In this document: positions 20,350 to 29,600 of the stretch, in pieces
Position numbering within the stretch: the stretch's first letter is position 1
Layout of the letters: each line of letters opens with the position of its first letter
Origin: Pseudomonas baetica
Lineage (GTDB): Bacteria; Pseudomonadota; Gammaproteobacteria; Pseudomonadales; Pseudomonadaceae
Reading direction: 5' to 3'
DNA length: 50,078 nucleotides
Assembly (NCBI RefSeq): GCF_019733355.1
Contig: NZ_JAIHLQ010000045.1
Coordinates: 1-50,078 of the forward strand
The notes under the pieces: generated by a model
What the model was told of the DNA's origin: nothing
The model's input: the letters and a program-made list of their open reading frames with translations, nothing else
The model's database searches: none
Program-made: the position numbers and the translations under genes

Positions 20350-21534
20350 TCAAGGAGTGACCTCCCGGTATATTTCCAGTGTCTGCTGGGCGCAGCGTTT
20401 CCAGGAGAAATATTTTGAACGTGCAAGGCCGGCCTCTGCGAAGGCGTTGCGAGACGACTCGTTGGCCAGCAGTTCGCTCAGGTGTTCGGTCAGTTGCTCA
20501 TGATTACCACGGTCTACCAACAGTGCACTGCCTTCAGTGAACTCGGCCATGGATGTATCGGCAGTGCAGATCACCGGTACGCCACAACTCATGGCTTCCA
20601 GTACGGGCAAACCAAATCCTTCATATAAGGATGGGTACGCGAATACCGTTGCCCCTGCATAGAGCGTCGGCAGGTCATTGCCGGGTACGAAAGACAGCTG
20701 ACGCAGGCCGTGGCTGACTTCTAGTGCCTTGATGCGGTTGTTCAGTGCCTCGTTATGCCAGCCCGGTGCCCCGGCCAATACCAATGGAAACTCTTCGCGC
20801 AGTGCCTTGGGCAAGCGACACCAGGCGTCGATGAGTGTGTCGACGCCCTTTCGTGGCTCCAGTGTCCCAACGAACAGCACATAGCGGCCATGTTTCAGGC
20901 CGTAGCGCTCCAGTGCCGGTTGGGTTTGTTCGGCGGTTTTCGGCCGATAGACCTCGGCCGCCCCCAAATACACGGTCCGTACTTTGTTGGAGCTAACGCC
21001 GAAGTCGCTGATCAGTTCGTTGCGAATCTCGTCTGAATCCGTGATCAGAAAGTCTGCACGTGCCAACGTTTTTGGCAGTTGTGAGCTGAGCCAGTCCACC
21101 CGCTTTTGCGGATGGAACTGCGGGTAATGAATGAATGAAAGATCATGAATAGTGGCTACGCTAGGGCCACTATGCGTCTTGAGCATGAAATTTGGCTCAT
21201 GATAGACATAACCGCGTAGCTGGCTGGTCCGTAGGCGCAATTGGGCGTTGCGCAAAATTTCCCGAGCGCGATAGACGAAGGTCCAGCGCCGCAGCCAGGC
21301 CCGTAGATTGGCCTGGTTGAATTTCGGCCCAACGGCTTTCTCCGTAATCACATACTGGCTGTTGGCGCTGACGCAATTGGCCAGGGCCTGCTCAGTTGTG
21401 CAGTAGGTAGAACCCAGAAAACATTTGATCTCTTCGATGTCTTCGGCTTGCAATTGCTCGATCAGATTGAAAGTGTAATTTCCGATTCCAGTCAGCGGTG
21501 GAATCAATGATTCGATGTTGAGCAGAAGCTTCAT
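20350..21534 (-). CDS. wbpY: GT4 glycosyltransferase, WbpY-like
   Basis: A 394-residue GT-B glycosyltransferase. The start MKLLLNIESLIPPLTGIGNY is typical of WbpY/WbpX-type rhamnosyl- or mannosyltransferases. Further motifs are IHDLSFIHYP, the donor-site VLFVGTLEPRKGVDTLIDA, and EX7E in EGFGLPVLEAM. It would transfer D-rhamnose from GDP-D-Rha to the growing chain on the inner membrane. It begins at ATG 21534, overlapping the rmd stop as ATGA, so Rmd and this enzyme are translationally coupled. A gap of 189 bases separates it from wzt downstream; I see no gene in that gap. Its exact match to WbpY rather than WbpX is uncertain. Confidence 0.88.
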   Translation of the reverse strand: MKLLLNIESLIPPLTGIGNYTFNLIEQLQAEDIEEIKCFLGSTYCTTEQALANCVSANSQYVITEKAVGPKFNQANLRAWLRRWTFVYRAREILRNAQLRLRTSQLRGYVYHEPNFMLKTHSGPSVATIHDLSFIHYPQFHPQKRVDWLSSQLPKTLARADFLITDSDEIRNELISDFGVSSNKVRTVYLGAAEVYRPKTAEQTQPALERYGLKHGRYVLFVGTLEPRKGVDTLIDAWCRLPKALREEFPLVLAGAPGWHNEALNNRIKALEVSHGLRQLSFVPGNDLPTLYAGATVFAYPSLYEGFGLPVLEAMSCGVPVICTADTSMAEFTEGSALLVDRGNHEQLTEHLSELLANESSRNAFAEAGLARSKYFSWKRCAQQTLEIYREVTP

Positions 21535-22490
21535 GAGGTCAGACTTGCCTGGGCACGCCATGCGGCGAGCAGATCGGTGAGGGTGTCATTCAGGTCTATT
21601 GCAGGCTGCCAGCCAGTGAACTGACAGATCGCTGTACTGTTGCCACTGGCGCTACTGATGTCGGAAGGGCGCATGCGCTCTGGGTCTTCGACGATTTCGA
21701 TTTTTTGAGAACTCAGATCTAGCAGGTCGTTGAGTATTGTCTGAATCTTGCGCGGCTGGCCGCTGGAAATATTAAAGCAGCGTGGATAATTTGCTTGCTG
21801 GTCAGCAAGTTTCAGCAATTGTAGGTAGGCGGCGCATACGTCGCGTACGTCCAGGAAATCGCGCTCGGCCTGCAGGTTGCCAACTTTCATTTGAGGCGGT
21901 TGCTGGCCTGCTTCAATCAAGGCGATCTGGCGGGCGAACGAGGCCGTGACAAACTCAGCCGATTGACCTGCGCCGATATGGTTGAACGGCCGCACGATCA
22001 CCCCGGCCATGCCTTGGCGGAAGTACTCGTGAAAGGCGGCTTCAGCGGCGAGCTTGCTGGCAGCGTACGGGTTCATCGGTTGGCATGGAGCACCCTCGTC
22101 CAGCGGAATACTTTGCTTGAACGTGGCACCGTAGACTTCCGAGGAACTCGCGAATAGAACGAACACCTTAGGTGCCTCTAAACGTAGGGCTTCAAGCAAG
22201 TTGAGGCAGCCCATGACGTTCGTTTGCCAGGTCAGCAATGGGTCTTTAAAGCTCAAGGCCACATTGGAAATGGCGGCCAGATGCACGACGAGATCAGGTT
22301 TGGCCTTCGCCACAGCTTGTCGCAGCGCGGCTGCATCGCGGATATCGCAGGAGATATGCTCGTTAGCCAATGTCGAACTACTACTCCCGTTCCCTGTCAG
22401 GGCAATGACGTGATGACCCGCCTGTTGCAGGGATGAACACAGGATTTTCCCGACAAAACCATTGGCGCCGGTGAGCAAGGTGCGTGTCAT
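21531..22490 (-). CDS. rmd: GDP-6-deoxy-D-lyxo-4-hexulose reductase
   Basis: Reduces GDP-4-keto-6-deoxy-D-mannose, made by Gmd, to GDP-D-rhamnose. This 319-residue extended SDR protein has the Rossmann motif TGANGFVG at the N-terminus, FASSSEVYG, the catalytic Tyr-x3-Lys in NPYAASKLAAE, and RPFNHIGAGQ. Length and motifs suit Rmd rather than a reductase leading to L-fucose, which needs an epimerase-type enzyme. The GGAAG ribosome-binding site is well placed. It heads the minus-strand operon rmd - GT - wzt - methyltransferase - GT. Gmd is 14 kb away on the other strand, whereas the two are neighbours in P. aeruginosa. Confidence 0.92.
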   Translation of the reverse strand: MTRTLLTGANGFVGKILCSSLQQAGHHVIALTGNGSSSSTLANEHISCDIRDAAALRQAVAKAKPDLVVHLAAISNVALSFKDPLLTWQTNVMGCLNLLEALRLEAPKVFVLFASSSEVYGATFKQSIPLDEGAPCQPMNPYAASKLAAEAAFHEYFRQGMAGVIVRPFNHIGAGQSAEFVTASFARQIALIEAGQQPPQMKVGNLQAERDFLDVRDVCAAYLQLLKLADQQANYPRCFNISSGQPRKIQTILNDLLDLSSQKIEIVEDPERMRPSDISSASGNSTAICQFTGWQPAIDLNDTLTDLLAAWRAQASLTS

Positions 22491-22533
22491 AGACAGGCTT
22501 CCGTATTAAATGACATGCAGAGTCTATCAGGGC

Positions 22534-22553
22534 GTCTGATGATTTTTTCAGAC
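22534..22553. promoter_or_regulatory. Inverted repeat upstream of rmd
   Basis: GTCTGA and TCAGAC arms flank an eight-base T-rich centre, 44 bases upstream of the rmd ATG in the divergent rmd/wbpW region. It could be an operator or leader hairpin. No regulator is recognised. Confidence 0.3.
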
Positions 22554-22667
22554 AATGTGCCCAGGTAGACATCTCGACAGCAGTACCTTGGCTTATATCC
22601 AGGGAAATGAGCTGGCGTTTGCACTACGCTCCATTATCGGTAGTGCCCATTGACTGCTGCCGAACAG

Positions 22668-22696
22668 TTGCATCCCCCTTGTAGGCCTCTGATAAT
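22668..22696 (+). promoter_or_regulatory. Sigma-70-type promoter of the wbpW-type gene
   Basis: TTGCAT (22668-22673) and GATAAT (22691-22696) are separated by exactly 17 bases, and the ATG follows 42 bases later with GGAG as ribosome-binding site. This is the best-formed promoter in the surface locus. Confidence 0.6.
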
Positions 22697-22738
22697 GGCA
22701 AATTGGCTACCATTGCGTAGCAATTAGACGGAGTTGCT

Positions 22739-24157
22739 ATGTTCACCCCTGTAATCCTTGCTGGCGGTAATGGTTCGCGTCTTTGGCCTTTGTCGCGTCA
22801 GAGCTTTCCAAAGCAATTCCTTGCCCTCGATGGCCAGGATCAAGGAACGATGTTTCAGCGCACATTGGCTCGTCTGCAGGGGCTGGAGCATTCACCCGCG
22901 ATCATCGTGAGTAACGAACAGCACCGTTTCATCGTGGCCGAGCAGTTGCGGGTGTCGAAGATGACCAGCCGCCGGATCATTCTCGAGCCGCTGGCGCGCA
23001 ATACCGCGCCGGCCATTGCCTTGGCGGCACTGGAAGCCACGGCCAACGGCAGCGATCCGATCCTGCTGGTGCTGGCTGCCGACCACCATATCCATGACGA
23101 AAAAGCCTTCCGTGACGCGGTCTCTCAAGCTCATGTTTATGCGGAAAAAGGGCATTTGGTGACGTTCGGCATCACGCCAACCCACGCCGAAACCGGTTTT
23201 GGTTACATTCAATGCGGTGCTGCGATTGACCAGGGCGGTTTCGCGATCGCCGCCTTCAAGGAAAAGCCATCGCCGGAAATGGCCGAGGAGTATTTGTCTT
23301 CGGGTGTTTATCTGTGGAACAGTGGCATGTTCATGTTTCGCGCCTCGGTGTTCCTGGCAGAGCTGAAGAAGCATCGCCCGGACATTCTGGCCACCTGCCA
23401 CGTTGCGCTGGAACACGCCGAAGCTGACAGCCACTTCCTGCATGTGCAATCCGAGCATTTCATGATGTGCGCCGATGAGTCGGTGGACTATGCCGTGATG
23501 GAACACACCGACACAGGTTTAGTGGTGCCGCTGGATGCCGGCTGGAACGACCTTGGCAGTTGGGCTGCGATCTGGGACGTTGGCCCACACGACGCCAACA
23601 AAAATCGCCTTGAGGGCGACGTAATGGCCATTGATACCCGCAACTGCTTGGTTCAATCGCATCATCGTCTAGTGGCCACCGTCGGTCTTGATGACTTGAT
23701 CGTCATCGAAACCAAGGACGCCGTGCTGGTCGCCAACAAGAACGACAGCCAGCAGGTCAAGGACGTGGTCAAACGTCTACTGGTCGAAGAGCGCGCAGAG
23801 TTTGTCACCCACCCACTGGTAAACCGTCCATGGGGCCACTACGACACGGTCGACAAGGGCGAACGCTATCAGGTCAAGCGGATCAGCGTGTTGCCGGGCG
23901 AATGCCTGTCGCTGCAGATGCATTACCATCGCGCCGAACACTGGATCGTGGTGTCCGGTACGGCTCGAGTGATTTGTGGTGACAATGAATTGATCCTTTC
24001 CGAGAACCAATCCACTTATATCCCGTTGGGGGTCAAGCATTCGCTGTCGAACCCGGGCAAGGTGCCGTTGGAGTTGATCGAAGTACAGTCCGGGGTTTAC
24101 CTGGGCGAAGACGATATCGTGCGCTTCGAAGACCGTTACGGACGTTTGGCTAAATAA
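22739..24157 (+). CDS. wbpW: Bifunctional mannose-1-phosphate guanylyltransferase / mannose-6-phosphate isomerase
   Basis: A 472-residue type II PMI/GMP enzyme. Residues 1-290 are the nucleotidyltransferase with LAGGNGSRLWPLSRQSFPKQ and the pyrophosphorylase lysine. The C-terminal third is the cupin-type isomerase with LQMHYHRAEHWIVVSG. It supplies GDP-mannose to Gmd. The family includes AlgA, PslB and WbpW; the placement next to rmd makes the WbpW role most likely here. It is monocistronic with its own promoter and ends before an imperfect terminator region. Confidence 0.93.
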   Translation: MFTPVILAGGNGSRLWPLSRQSFPKQFLALDGQDQGTMFQRTLARLQGLEHSPAIIVSNEQHRFIVAEQLRVSKMTSRRIILEPLARNTAPAIALAALEATANGSDPILLVLAADHHIHDEKAFRDAVSQAHVYAEKGHLVTFGITPTHAETGFGYIQCGAAIDQGGFAIAAFKEKPSPEMAEEYLSSGVYLWNSGMFMFRASVFLAELKKHRPDILATCHVALEHAEADSHFLHVQSEHFMMCADESVDYAVMEHTDTGLVVPLDAGWNDLGSWAAIWDVGPHDANKNRLEGDVMAIDTRNCLVQSHHRLVATVGLDDLIVIETKDAVLVANKNDSQQVKDVVKRLLVEERAEFVTHPLVNRPWGHYDTVDKGERYQVKRISVLPGECLSLQMHYHRAEHWIVVSGTARVICGDNELILSENQSTYIPLGVKHSLSNPGKVPLELIEVQSGVYLGEDDIVRFEDRYGRLAK

Positions 24158-24161
24158 TTAG

Positions 24162-24206
24162 CGGTCCGTATTCCCCTGCGCCTCCATTATGAAAAAGGGC
24201 AGCCTC
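24162..24206. repeat. Truncated second copy of the adhesin terminator region
   Basis: From GGTCCGTATTCCC to AAAAAGGGCAGCCTC this stretch resembles 26608-26661, which begins CGTCCGTATTCCC and runs into the full palindromic terminator of the adhesin gene. Here only the left arm of the palindrome remains. The two copies are direct repeats around 2.4 kb of accessory DNA. Confidence 0.65.
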
Positions 24207-24249
24207 AAGCAGACTGTGTGAAACCTAGCAATCTGCTGACCGGTTAAAG

Positions 24250-24280
24250 AAAATGCTCGTATCGTAAGATACGGGCATTT
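24250..24280 (+). terminator. Terminator downstream of the wbpW-type gene
   Basis: AAATGCTCGTATC and GATACGGGCATTT form a 13-pair stem with one mismatch and a GTAA loop, followed by CTTTC. It is palindromic in the A/T flanks and could work in both directions. Confidence 0.75.
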
Positions 24281-24414
24281 CTTTCATCCCGGTTATTTGA
24301 GTAGGGGCCACTGGCATAGTGGTCGACGAAGTCTGTGCAGCACTCGCCTAAACGGGGAAAAGTTTAGCCTTTCGCCCCGATCAGGCTATAAATAACGCCC
24401 CTCTGAGAAATGGT

Positions 24415-24747
24415 ATGAATACAGAGTTGACGGAAGAAGAGATGCGCCGGGCGCTATTCGGTGATTCTGGGCCGCCTGCGCCCGCAATGAACTCACAGGT
24501 GCAAGACTCCGTTCCTGATGTCTTGATCGTGCAACCGGTAAAAGCAGCGACGAAAAAGAAAGTCTCAAAAGGCTTCACGCCCAGGCTGAGAGTCACGCTG
24601 CGGGTGGGAAATGAATTTGAAGGCAAGATGCACGAGATGGTACATGAGGCCGATACGCTGAGCTCCCTAGTTGCAGAGCAAGAGGCTACTAAGTTGGCTA
24701 GAAGAAAATTCAGGTTTGTGGAAGTGGTGTCGGTCAAGTCGATGTGA
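24415..24747 (+). CDS. Small orphan protein, paralogue of the protein at 38760-39035
   Basis: A 110-residue protein of unknown function. It opens with an acidic helix ELTEEEMRRALFG, has a Pro/Lys-rich linker, and ends in a compact domain with RLRVTLRVGNEF, DTLSSLVAEQEATKLARRKF and VEVVSVKSM. The minus-strand protein at 38760-39035 shows the same layout (LSEKEMRSALGL, PRRYTLVVLSV, STLTAQMEAEQLARKQ, VWAVLDIRQV), so the two are homologous despite low identity. Conserved segments in both support a real gene. It lies in the segment between the duplicated terminator pieces and is probably mobile-element cargo. Possible roles, including DNA binding through the basic helix, are guesses. Confidence 0.65.
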   Translation: MNTELTEEEMRRALFGDSGPPAPAMNSQVQDSVPDVLIVQPVKAATKKKVSKGFTPRLRVTLRVGNEFEGKMHEMVHEADTLSSLVAEQEATKLARRKFRFVEVVSVKSM

Positions 24748-25220
24748 GTGGGTACTCTCACCCGGCTCGATCGCTTGGCATAGAACCGCCTTCGGTTGCC
24801 GCAGGTCACCTGACCGGTTCGTGTCGATTGAGGCCTCAAACATTGGGCACTATCACTCCCGAACAGCCCTACGGGGCTGCATCGGAAAGCGTTCATTGCC
24901 CAATCAAGCTGGCTGGGGACAATCATTACTGAACGCTTTACCAATGCAGCTACGACACGAAGGAAAAAACGACAATGTATCAATAGGCCCGATACGCATT
25001 ACTTGTTACATTTTTTTTGGTTCGCTTCGAGTTGCGTTACTGACCAGCAGGCCAGTAATCCTCTAGACGACCCGTCGTATAAAGCAGTGCTGGACAGCAA
25101 AAGCAGGCTGCTCGGTCTGTGACGGTTTACAAGGTCGTGCCAACTGATGCCCTTGGCGTCCGACCTGTCATAGGCCCGCCTGGCCCAGCCCAGCAGCCAA
25201 TCGCGACTTCTTTCATCATG
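24748..25220. other. Gene-free stretch
   Basis: No frame carries a recognisable protein and there is no clear RNA gene. Base composition and scattered stops suggest decayed mobile DNA. A T9 run occurs around 25010. Confidence 0.4.
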
Positions 25221-25496
25221 CTACCGATCCTCGCGAGCGTGCCACAGGCGCAGTAGGTAGATAGTGGCGTCCACTATCTCGTAACGCATCTCGTAATGAC
25301 CGATCTGAATTCGCCGTACATCCCGTGGCTCGAACTCTTCCAGGCGTTCGCCAATACGCGGGTTGGTCAGCAGCGTGATCGGTGCGGCCGTGAGTTGCTG
25401 CACTGTTCGTGCGGCGGCAGGCTGATTCACTGACGCCAGAAACTCGTACAGTCGGGCAATGTCGGAAAGCGCCTTACTTGTCCACTTCAACTCCAT
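25221..25496 (-). CDS. RelE/ParE-family toxin
   Basis: A 91-residue toxin of the ParE plasmid-stabilisation type. Features are MELKWTSKALSDIARLYEFL at the start, LLTNPRIGERLEEFEPRDVR in the middle and YEMRYEIVDATIYLLRLWHAREDR at the end, the classical ParE C-terminus. ParE toxins act on DNA gyrase, while RelE relatives cut mRNA; the sequence here favours ParE. The ATG overlaps the antitoxin stop by one base (TAATG), so the two are translationally coupled. It lies in the insertion-like segment, where it would stabilise the element. Confidence 0.9.
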   Translation of the reverse strand: MELKWTSKALSDIARLYEFLASVNQPAAARTVQQLTAAPITLLTNPRIGERLEEFEPRDVRRIQIGHYEMRYEIVDATIYLLRLWHAREDR

Positions 25497-25768
25497 TAGT
25501 GCGGCACCGGCAACGGAGTGTCAGTGCTGAGGCTATCAGCCCAGGCCTGGACAGCTTGGTGGTCAATCACGCGGCCAGCGTCAACATCGGCCAAGGCCTC
25601 GCGGGTCAGGCGACTACGTTCTTCTTCCTGATCTATCCATGCGGACAGAGCCTGCTTGACGATCCAATTTTTGGAGCGTTCTAGGCGCTCAGCCATTAAA
25701 TCGACCTTTTGGGCCAGTTGCTCAGGGACGTGGGCTGTCACGGATCGGGTTTTCGCGGTGGTTGCCAT
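25496..25768 (-). CDS. Ribbon-helix-helix antitoxin
   Basis: A 90-residue antitoxin with an N-terminal ribbon-helix-helix (RSVTAHVPEQLAQKVDLMAERLERSKNWIVKQAL split over about residues 8-42) and a flexible acidic C-terminus that would wrap the toxin. It binds DNA as a dimer and would repress its own promoter with the toxin as co-repressor. The inverted repeat at 25816-25830 is the likely operator. The order antitoxin then toxin, with a one-base overlap, is standard for ParDE-like pairs. Confidence 0.88.
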   Translation of the reverse strand: MATTAKTRSVTAHVPEQLAQKVDLMAERLERSKNWIVKQALSAWIDQEEERSRLTREALADVDAGRVIDHQAVQAWADSLSTDTPLPVPH

Positions 25769-25815
25769 GCTCGGTTACTCCTGGCGTGATTCATCCTGAC
25801 TACTTACACATCAAT

Positions 25816-25830
25816 TTGATTCAAAATCAA
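25816..25830. promoter_or_regulatory. Probable operator of the toxin-antitoxin pair
   Basis: TTGATT-CAA-AATCAA is an inverted repeat 48 bases upstream of the antitoxin ATG, in an AT-rich promoter-like stretch. Ribbon-helix-helix antitoxins bind such palindromes. Confidence 0.5.
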
Positions 25831-25885
25831 TCATATTGAATAACCATATATCAGGCGGTAGCCATTACTGAGTAATTCACTGACT

Positions 25886-26405
25886 TCAGTCCGTATTTCT
25901 TCGACCAAGATCGGTGTCGTCCAACACGCGACGGAGTCTGTCAGGCGTGGCAGTAGGATTGAGTCGAACCGTCAATTGCGAGCGCGCTACACCGAGACTT
26001 TCACTGATCAGTTTCACTAGCCGTCCCCCGGCAACAAGGGTGAGTGCGCAACCCCTTTTTGCGACCTGGCAATCTCCACCGCGTCCTGGAGGATCTCGAC
26101 CTGCATGGTTTTTTGCCGAGCATCCGCTGCAATTCGCGGATTTTCTTGAGGGCATCGGCCAGCTCGGAAGCGGGCACGACGCTCTCTCCAGTACTGACGG
26201 CCGAAAGGCTGCCGCTCTGATAAAGCTTGCGCCACTGAAACAGCTGATTGTCATTTACGCCATTTTGCCGAGCCACTACCGAGACGCTTTGCCCTGGTTG
26301 TAAGCTCTCGCGAACCATGGCCAGTTTTTGCTCCGGGCTCCAGCGGCGAAGCCGCTCCTGGCCCCAAAGCTCATCACCGTTATCGTTTCTATTAGTCATA
26401 TACAC
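25886..26405 (-). pseudogene. Broken IS3-family transposase (orfA plus start of orfB)
   Basis: From 26405 downwards the minus strand encodes an IS3/IS2-type orfA helix-turn-helix (RRWSPEQKLAMVRESLQPGQ, VVARQNGVNDNQLFQWRKLY). At the A-rich GGCAAAAAACC run the frame shifts, and the expected leucine-zipper end, KTMQVEILQDAVEIARSQK, continues in another frame to about 26017. The first residues of orfB (LVKLISESLGVARSQL) follow near 25990 before the sequence is lost. The catalytic DDE part of orfB is absent, so this is dead. The frame change could be a lost A or a relic of programmed frameshifting. Confidence 0.85.
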
Positions 26406-26643
26406 AGTCGTTTGCCTATCCCTTATGTTAAGGGGGAAGCGGTGTCCTGTTTTTCAGGGGGCTCGTCCATTGGCAATGTTAACCCTGCTATACCTGATTT
26501 TTTGTGCCCACCATGCCCGACGTTGATAAATAGGCAGTAACCAATGGATCGGAATATGTGGTGGCCGGATTGTTGTGAGCAAGAGCGCGCTGCGCTAGAC
26601 GCTGTGTCGAAACAATAGCGTCCGTATTCCCAACGTAGTCATG

Positions 26644-26673
26644 ATAAAAAAGGGCAGCCTCGAGGCTGCCCTT
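26644..26673 (-). terminator. Terminator of the 1275-residue adhesin gene
   Basis: AAGGGCAGCC-TCGA-GGCTGCCCTT is a perfect palindrome followed on the minus strand by six T. It starts nine bases after the adhesin stop. A half copy lies at 24188-24203 (see that entry). Confidence 0.9.
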
Positions 26674-26681
26674 GTTGTTGG

Positions 26682-29600
26682 TCAGACCGTGAAGTCCCAA
26701 GTAGCAGGCGCTTTATTGTGCCCGGTCATTTCCAATGAGGTTAGCAGGCTATCGGCGACCTGGTCGAAGGTCAGGTGGCCTTCCTGGACTTGCTGAGTCC
26801 AATAGGCCTGCCCGGCTGCGTCGGCGGTACGGCCGAAGAACGCGGTATACAACGCCGCGATGTCATGGCTGGCTTCACCGTTGAAGGCTGTCGCGCCGGC
26901 TTCGGTGGAGTTGAAGATCGACAGTGCCACCTGGCCAATACTCATTGCCTGCTGGGTCCAATAATCGAAACCGGCCACATCCGCCTGCCGTCCCAACACG
27001 CTCTGGTAAAGCGCCGCCAAGGTGGCCTGCGTGGTGTCGGTCAGGATCGAAACAGCGCCGTCGGCAAAGCTCAGGCTTTCGACGTTAATGACTTTTACCT
27101 GCTGGCTCGGGTCGTCCTTGCTGCTGACGATGGTGAAGCCGCCATGCTGCTCGATGTTGTACAGCGAGCGGTCACCGCTGAATTGCACGATGTCGTTGTC
27201 CTGTCCGCCTTGCAGCGTCGTCTTGTTGGCCGCCGCGAAGGAGGTGATTTGCAAGGTATCGCTACCGCCGCCAGCGAATACGAAGCTGTTGCTGGCATTG
27301 ACGATAAAGCTCTGGCTGGCGTCATCGCCCGTCAGCACCTGGCCAACGGTATTGCCCTGCACTTGGGCTTGTCCAACGATGGCCGAGAAGTTGACGTTGT
27401 TCAACTCCAGCGAGCCTTTGCTGTCCATTTGCCGGGTATCGATGACCAGGGCCGTTTGTTGCGTGCTGCTGGCCGAGCCAATCAACTGCAGCGCTTGGGT
27501 CGGGGCTGTGGTTGACGTCACCGGCGTGATGGTTTGCACCAGCAGCGCGGCGTAGGCGGACAATTTGTCCAGGAAATTTTGCCCGTTAACGTTCTGGTGA
27601 GCTTCGTCGGTGCTGGCCGTTACGGCGTCAATGGCGGCCTTGAGGGTCTCGCCACTGCTGCCGGCGGTCTTGACCGCACCACCCAGTGCCGTCAGGCCGT
27701 AGCCGACCGGGAGTTTGGCGGAGAGCGGCGCGGACGGACCGCTGCCCACCAGGTTGATGTCGGCCGTGTTGGCGATACCGGTGTCGTCTTGACGCGAGTC
27801 CGTGACCAGGCCAACCGTGACGCTGCTGCCGGCTTCGCCATTGGGCAGCGTGGTCGGTGTGGTGCTGGTCTCGACACCGTCGACCAGGACCGGTGGTGTA
27901 ACAGGTGTGACAGGCGTGGTCGGTATGGCACTGACCGTGATACCCAGCGTTTTATCGGCATTGAGTGGCGCGCCACCGCTATTGCCTTGGTCATCGACCA
28001 GGACCTTGACCGTGGCGCTGCCGGTGTATCCAGACGCCGGAGTGAACTTCAGATCGTTCAAGGCAGCGTTAATGTCAGTGAGGTTGCCAGTGACGGTGAT
28101 GCTCGCTTCGTCGGTACCGGTTCCGCCCAAAATCGTCAGTCCACTTACACCACTCAGGCTGAGCAAGCCATGAGTGGCGGTCAGTGTGACCTTGACGTCG
28201 CTGGTGCCTGCATCCACATCGCTTATGCTGATCTGGTTGTGGTTCGCTGCATTGAAGGTTAGCGCTGCGTCCTTCTGGATGTTTTGAGTGGCGGAAGCCA
28301 GCGTGATCACCGGTGTGTCGTTGCTCTGGGTCAGCGTTACCGTCTGTGTGAATGCCTGGCTATCGATAGTGCTATCGTTGACGCTGAAATTGATCGTGCG
28401 ATGAGCGCCAGTGGGTGCTTGCGAGGTGTTTTCGTACTTCACCGAAGAAAGTGCGGCATGCCATTGCGCCAGCGTGGCCGCGGTGGCTGAAGTCAGTGTC
28501 AGCACGCCAGTGCTGGCGTCGTAAGTGGCACTGATGTCGCCCATGCTCGCGTTATTGCTGACAAAAGTCAGCAGGTCTTGGCCTGCGTGGAAGTCGGCGA
28601 TTGCGACCTTGGCCCCCGTCATTGTGGTGTTGTCTGCGTCGGTCACGATCAGGCCGGCATTGATGACGACTGCGCCACCATCTTCGATGAACGTCGTGGC
28701 AACGGAAGATAAAGTTGTGATGACTGGAGCGTCGTTAACCTGGCCAATGCTCACAGCTTTAGTGGCAACGGCGCTATTTTCTGTACCGTCGTTGATGCTG
28801 AAACTGATAGTGCGTGCTTGAACATCAGGTGTCGTGGAGTTGTTGTTGTACGACACCGATGCCAGTGCCGCTTGCCATTGCGCAAGGGTGGCGGTGGCTC
28901 CCGGCGAGGTCAACGTCATGCTGCCCGCGGCGTCGTAGCTGGCAACGATGTTACCCATGGTGCTGCTGTCGTTGGCGAATACCAACTCATCTTCACTGGC
29001 GACGAACCCGCCGCTGATACTGACCTCGGCGCTTGCCAGGGTAGGGCTGTCAAGGTCAGTCAGGGTCAGGCTGCTATCGATGCTCACCTTGCCACTGCCT
29101 TCAACGAACGAGGTAACACCGTTTGAGCTCTGTACGATCGGCGTATCGTTGACGCTGCCCACGGTGACAACTTTGGTGCCGGTAGCGCTCTCGGAAGTCC
29201 CGTCATTGACGACGAAGCTGATGGTGCGGTTGTTGGTATTGGGGGCGTCTGAACTGTTGGTGTAAGTGACCGAACGCAAGGCGGCCTGCCATTGTGCGAG
29301 TGTGGCCGTTGCGCCATTAGAGGTCAGCTCCAAGACACCAGTGCTGCTGCTATAGCTGGCGCTAATGTTGCCCATGGTTGAAGGATTGTTGTTGCTGAAC
29401 AACAACTGGTCTTCGCCACTGTGGAAGTTCCCGGTCACGCTGACGGTCGCCTTGGCCAGCGTTGCGTTGTCCGAGTCATTCAGGGTCAGACTGTTGTCGA
29501 TCGCCACGGGCGTCGAGGTTACGTTGTTGCCTTCGGAAAACGCCGTAGTACCACCGGTGCTGATAACGACCGGGGCGGCGTTGGCTGGCGCGGCAACGGT

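Noticed and set aside
22661..22695. AlgU (sigma-22) promoter for the wbpW-type gene
   Set aside because: GAACAG and TCTGA are present but 20 bases apart instead of 16-17. The sigma-70 pair TTGCAT/GATAAT with 17-base spacing fits better.
26248..26540. Plus-strand open frames over the IS3 remnant
   Set aside because: They are antisense to the recognisable orfA helix-turn-helix on the minus strand.
26690..27120. RTX calcium-binding repeats in the adhesin
   Set aside because: Only isolated GGGSD/GGQDND-like motifs exist. There is no run of GGxGxDxUx nonapeptides, so I do not call an RTX domain.
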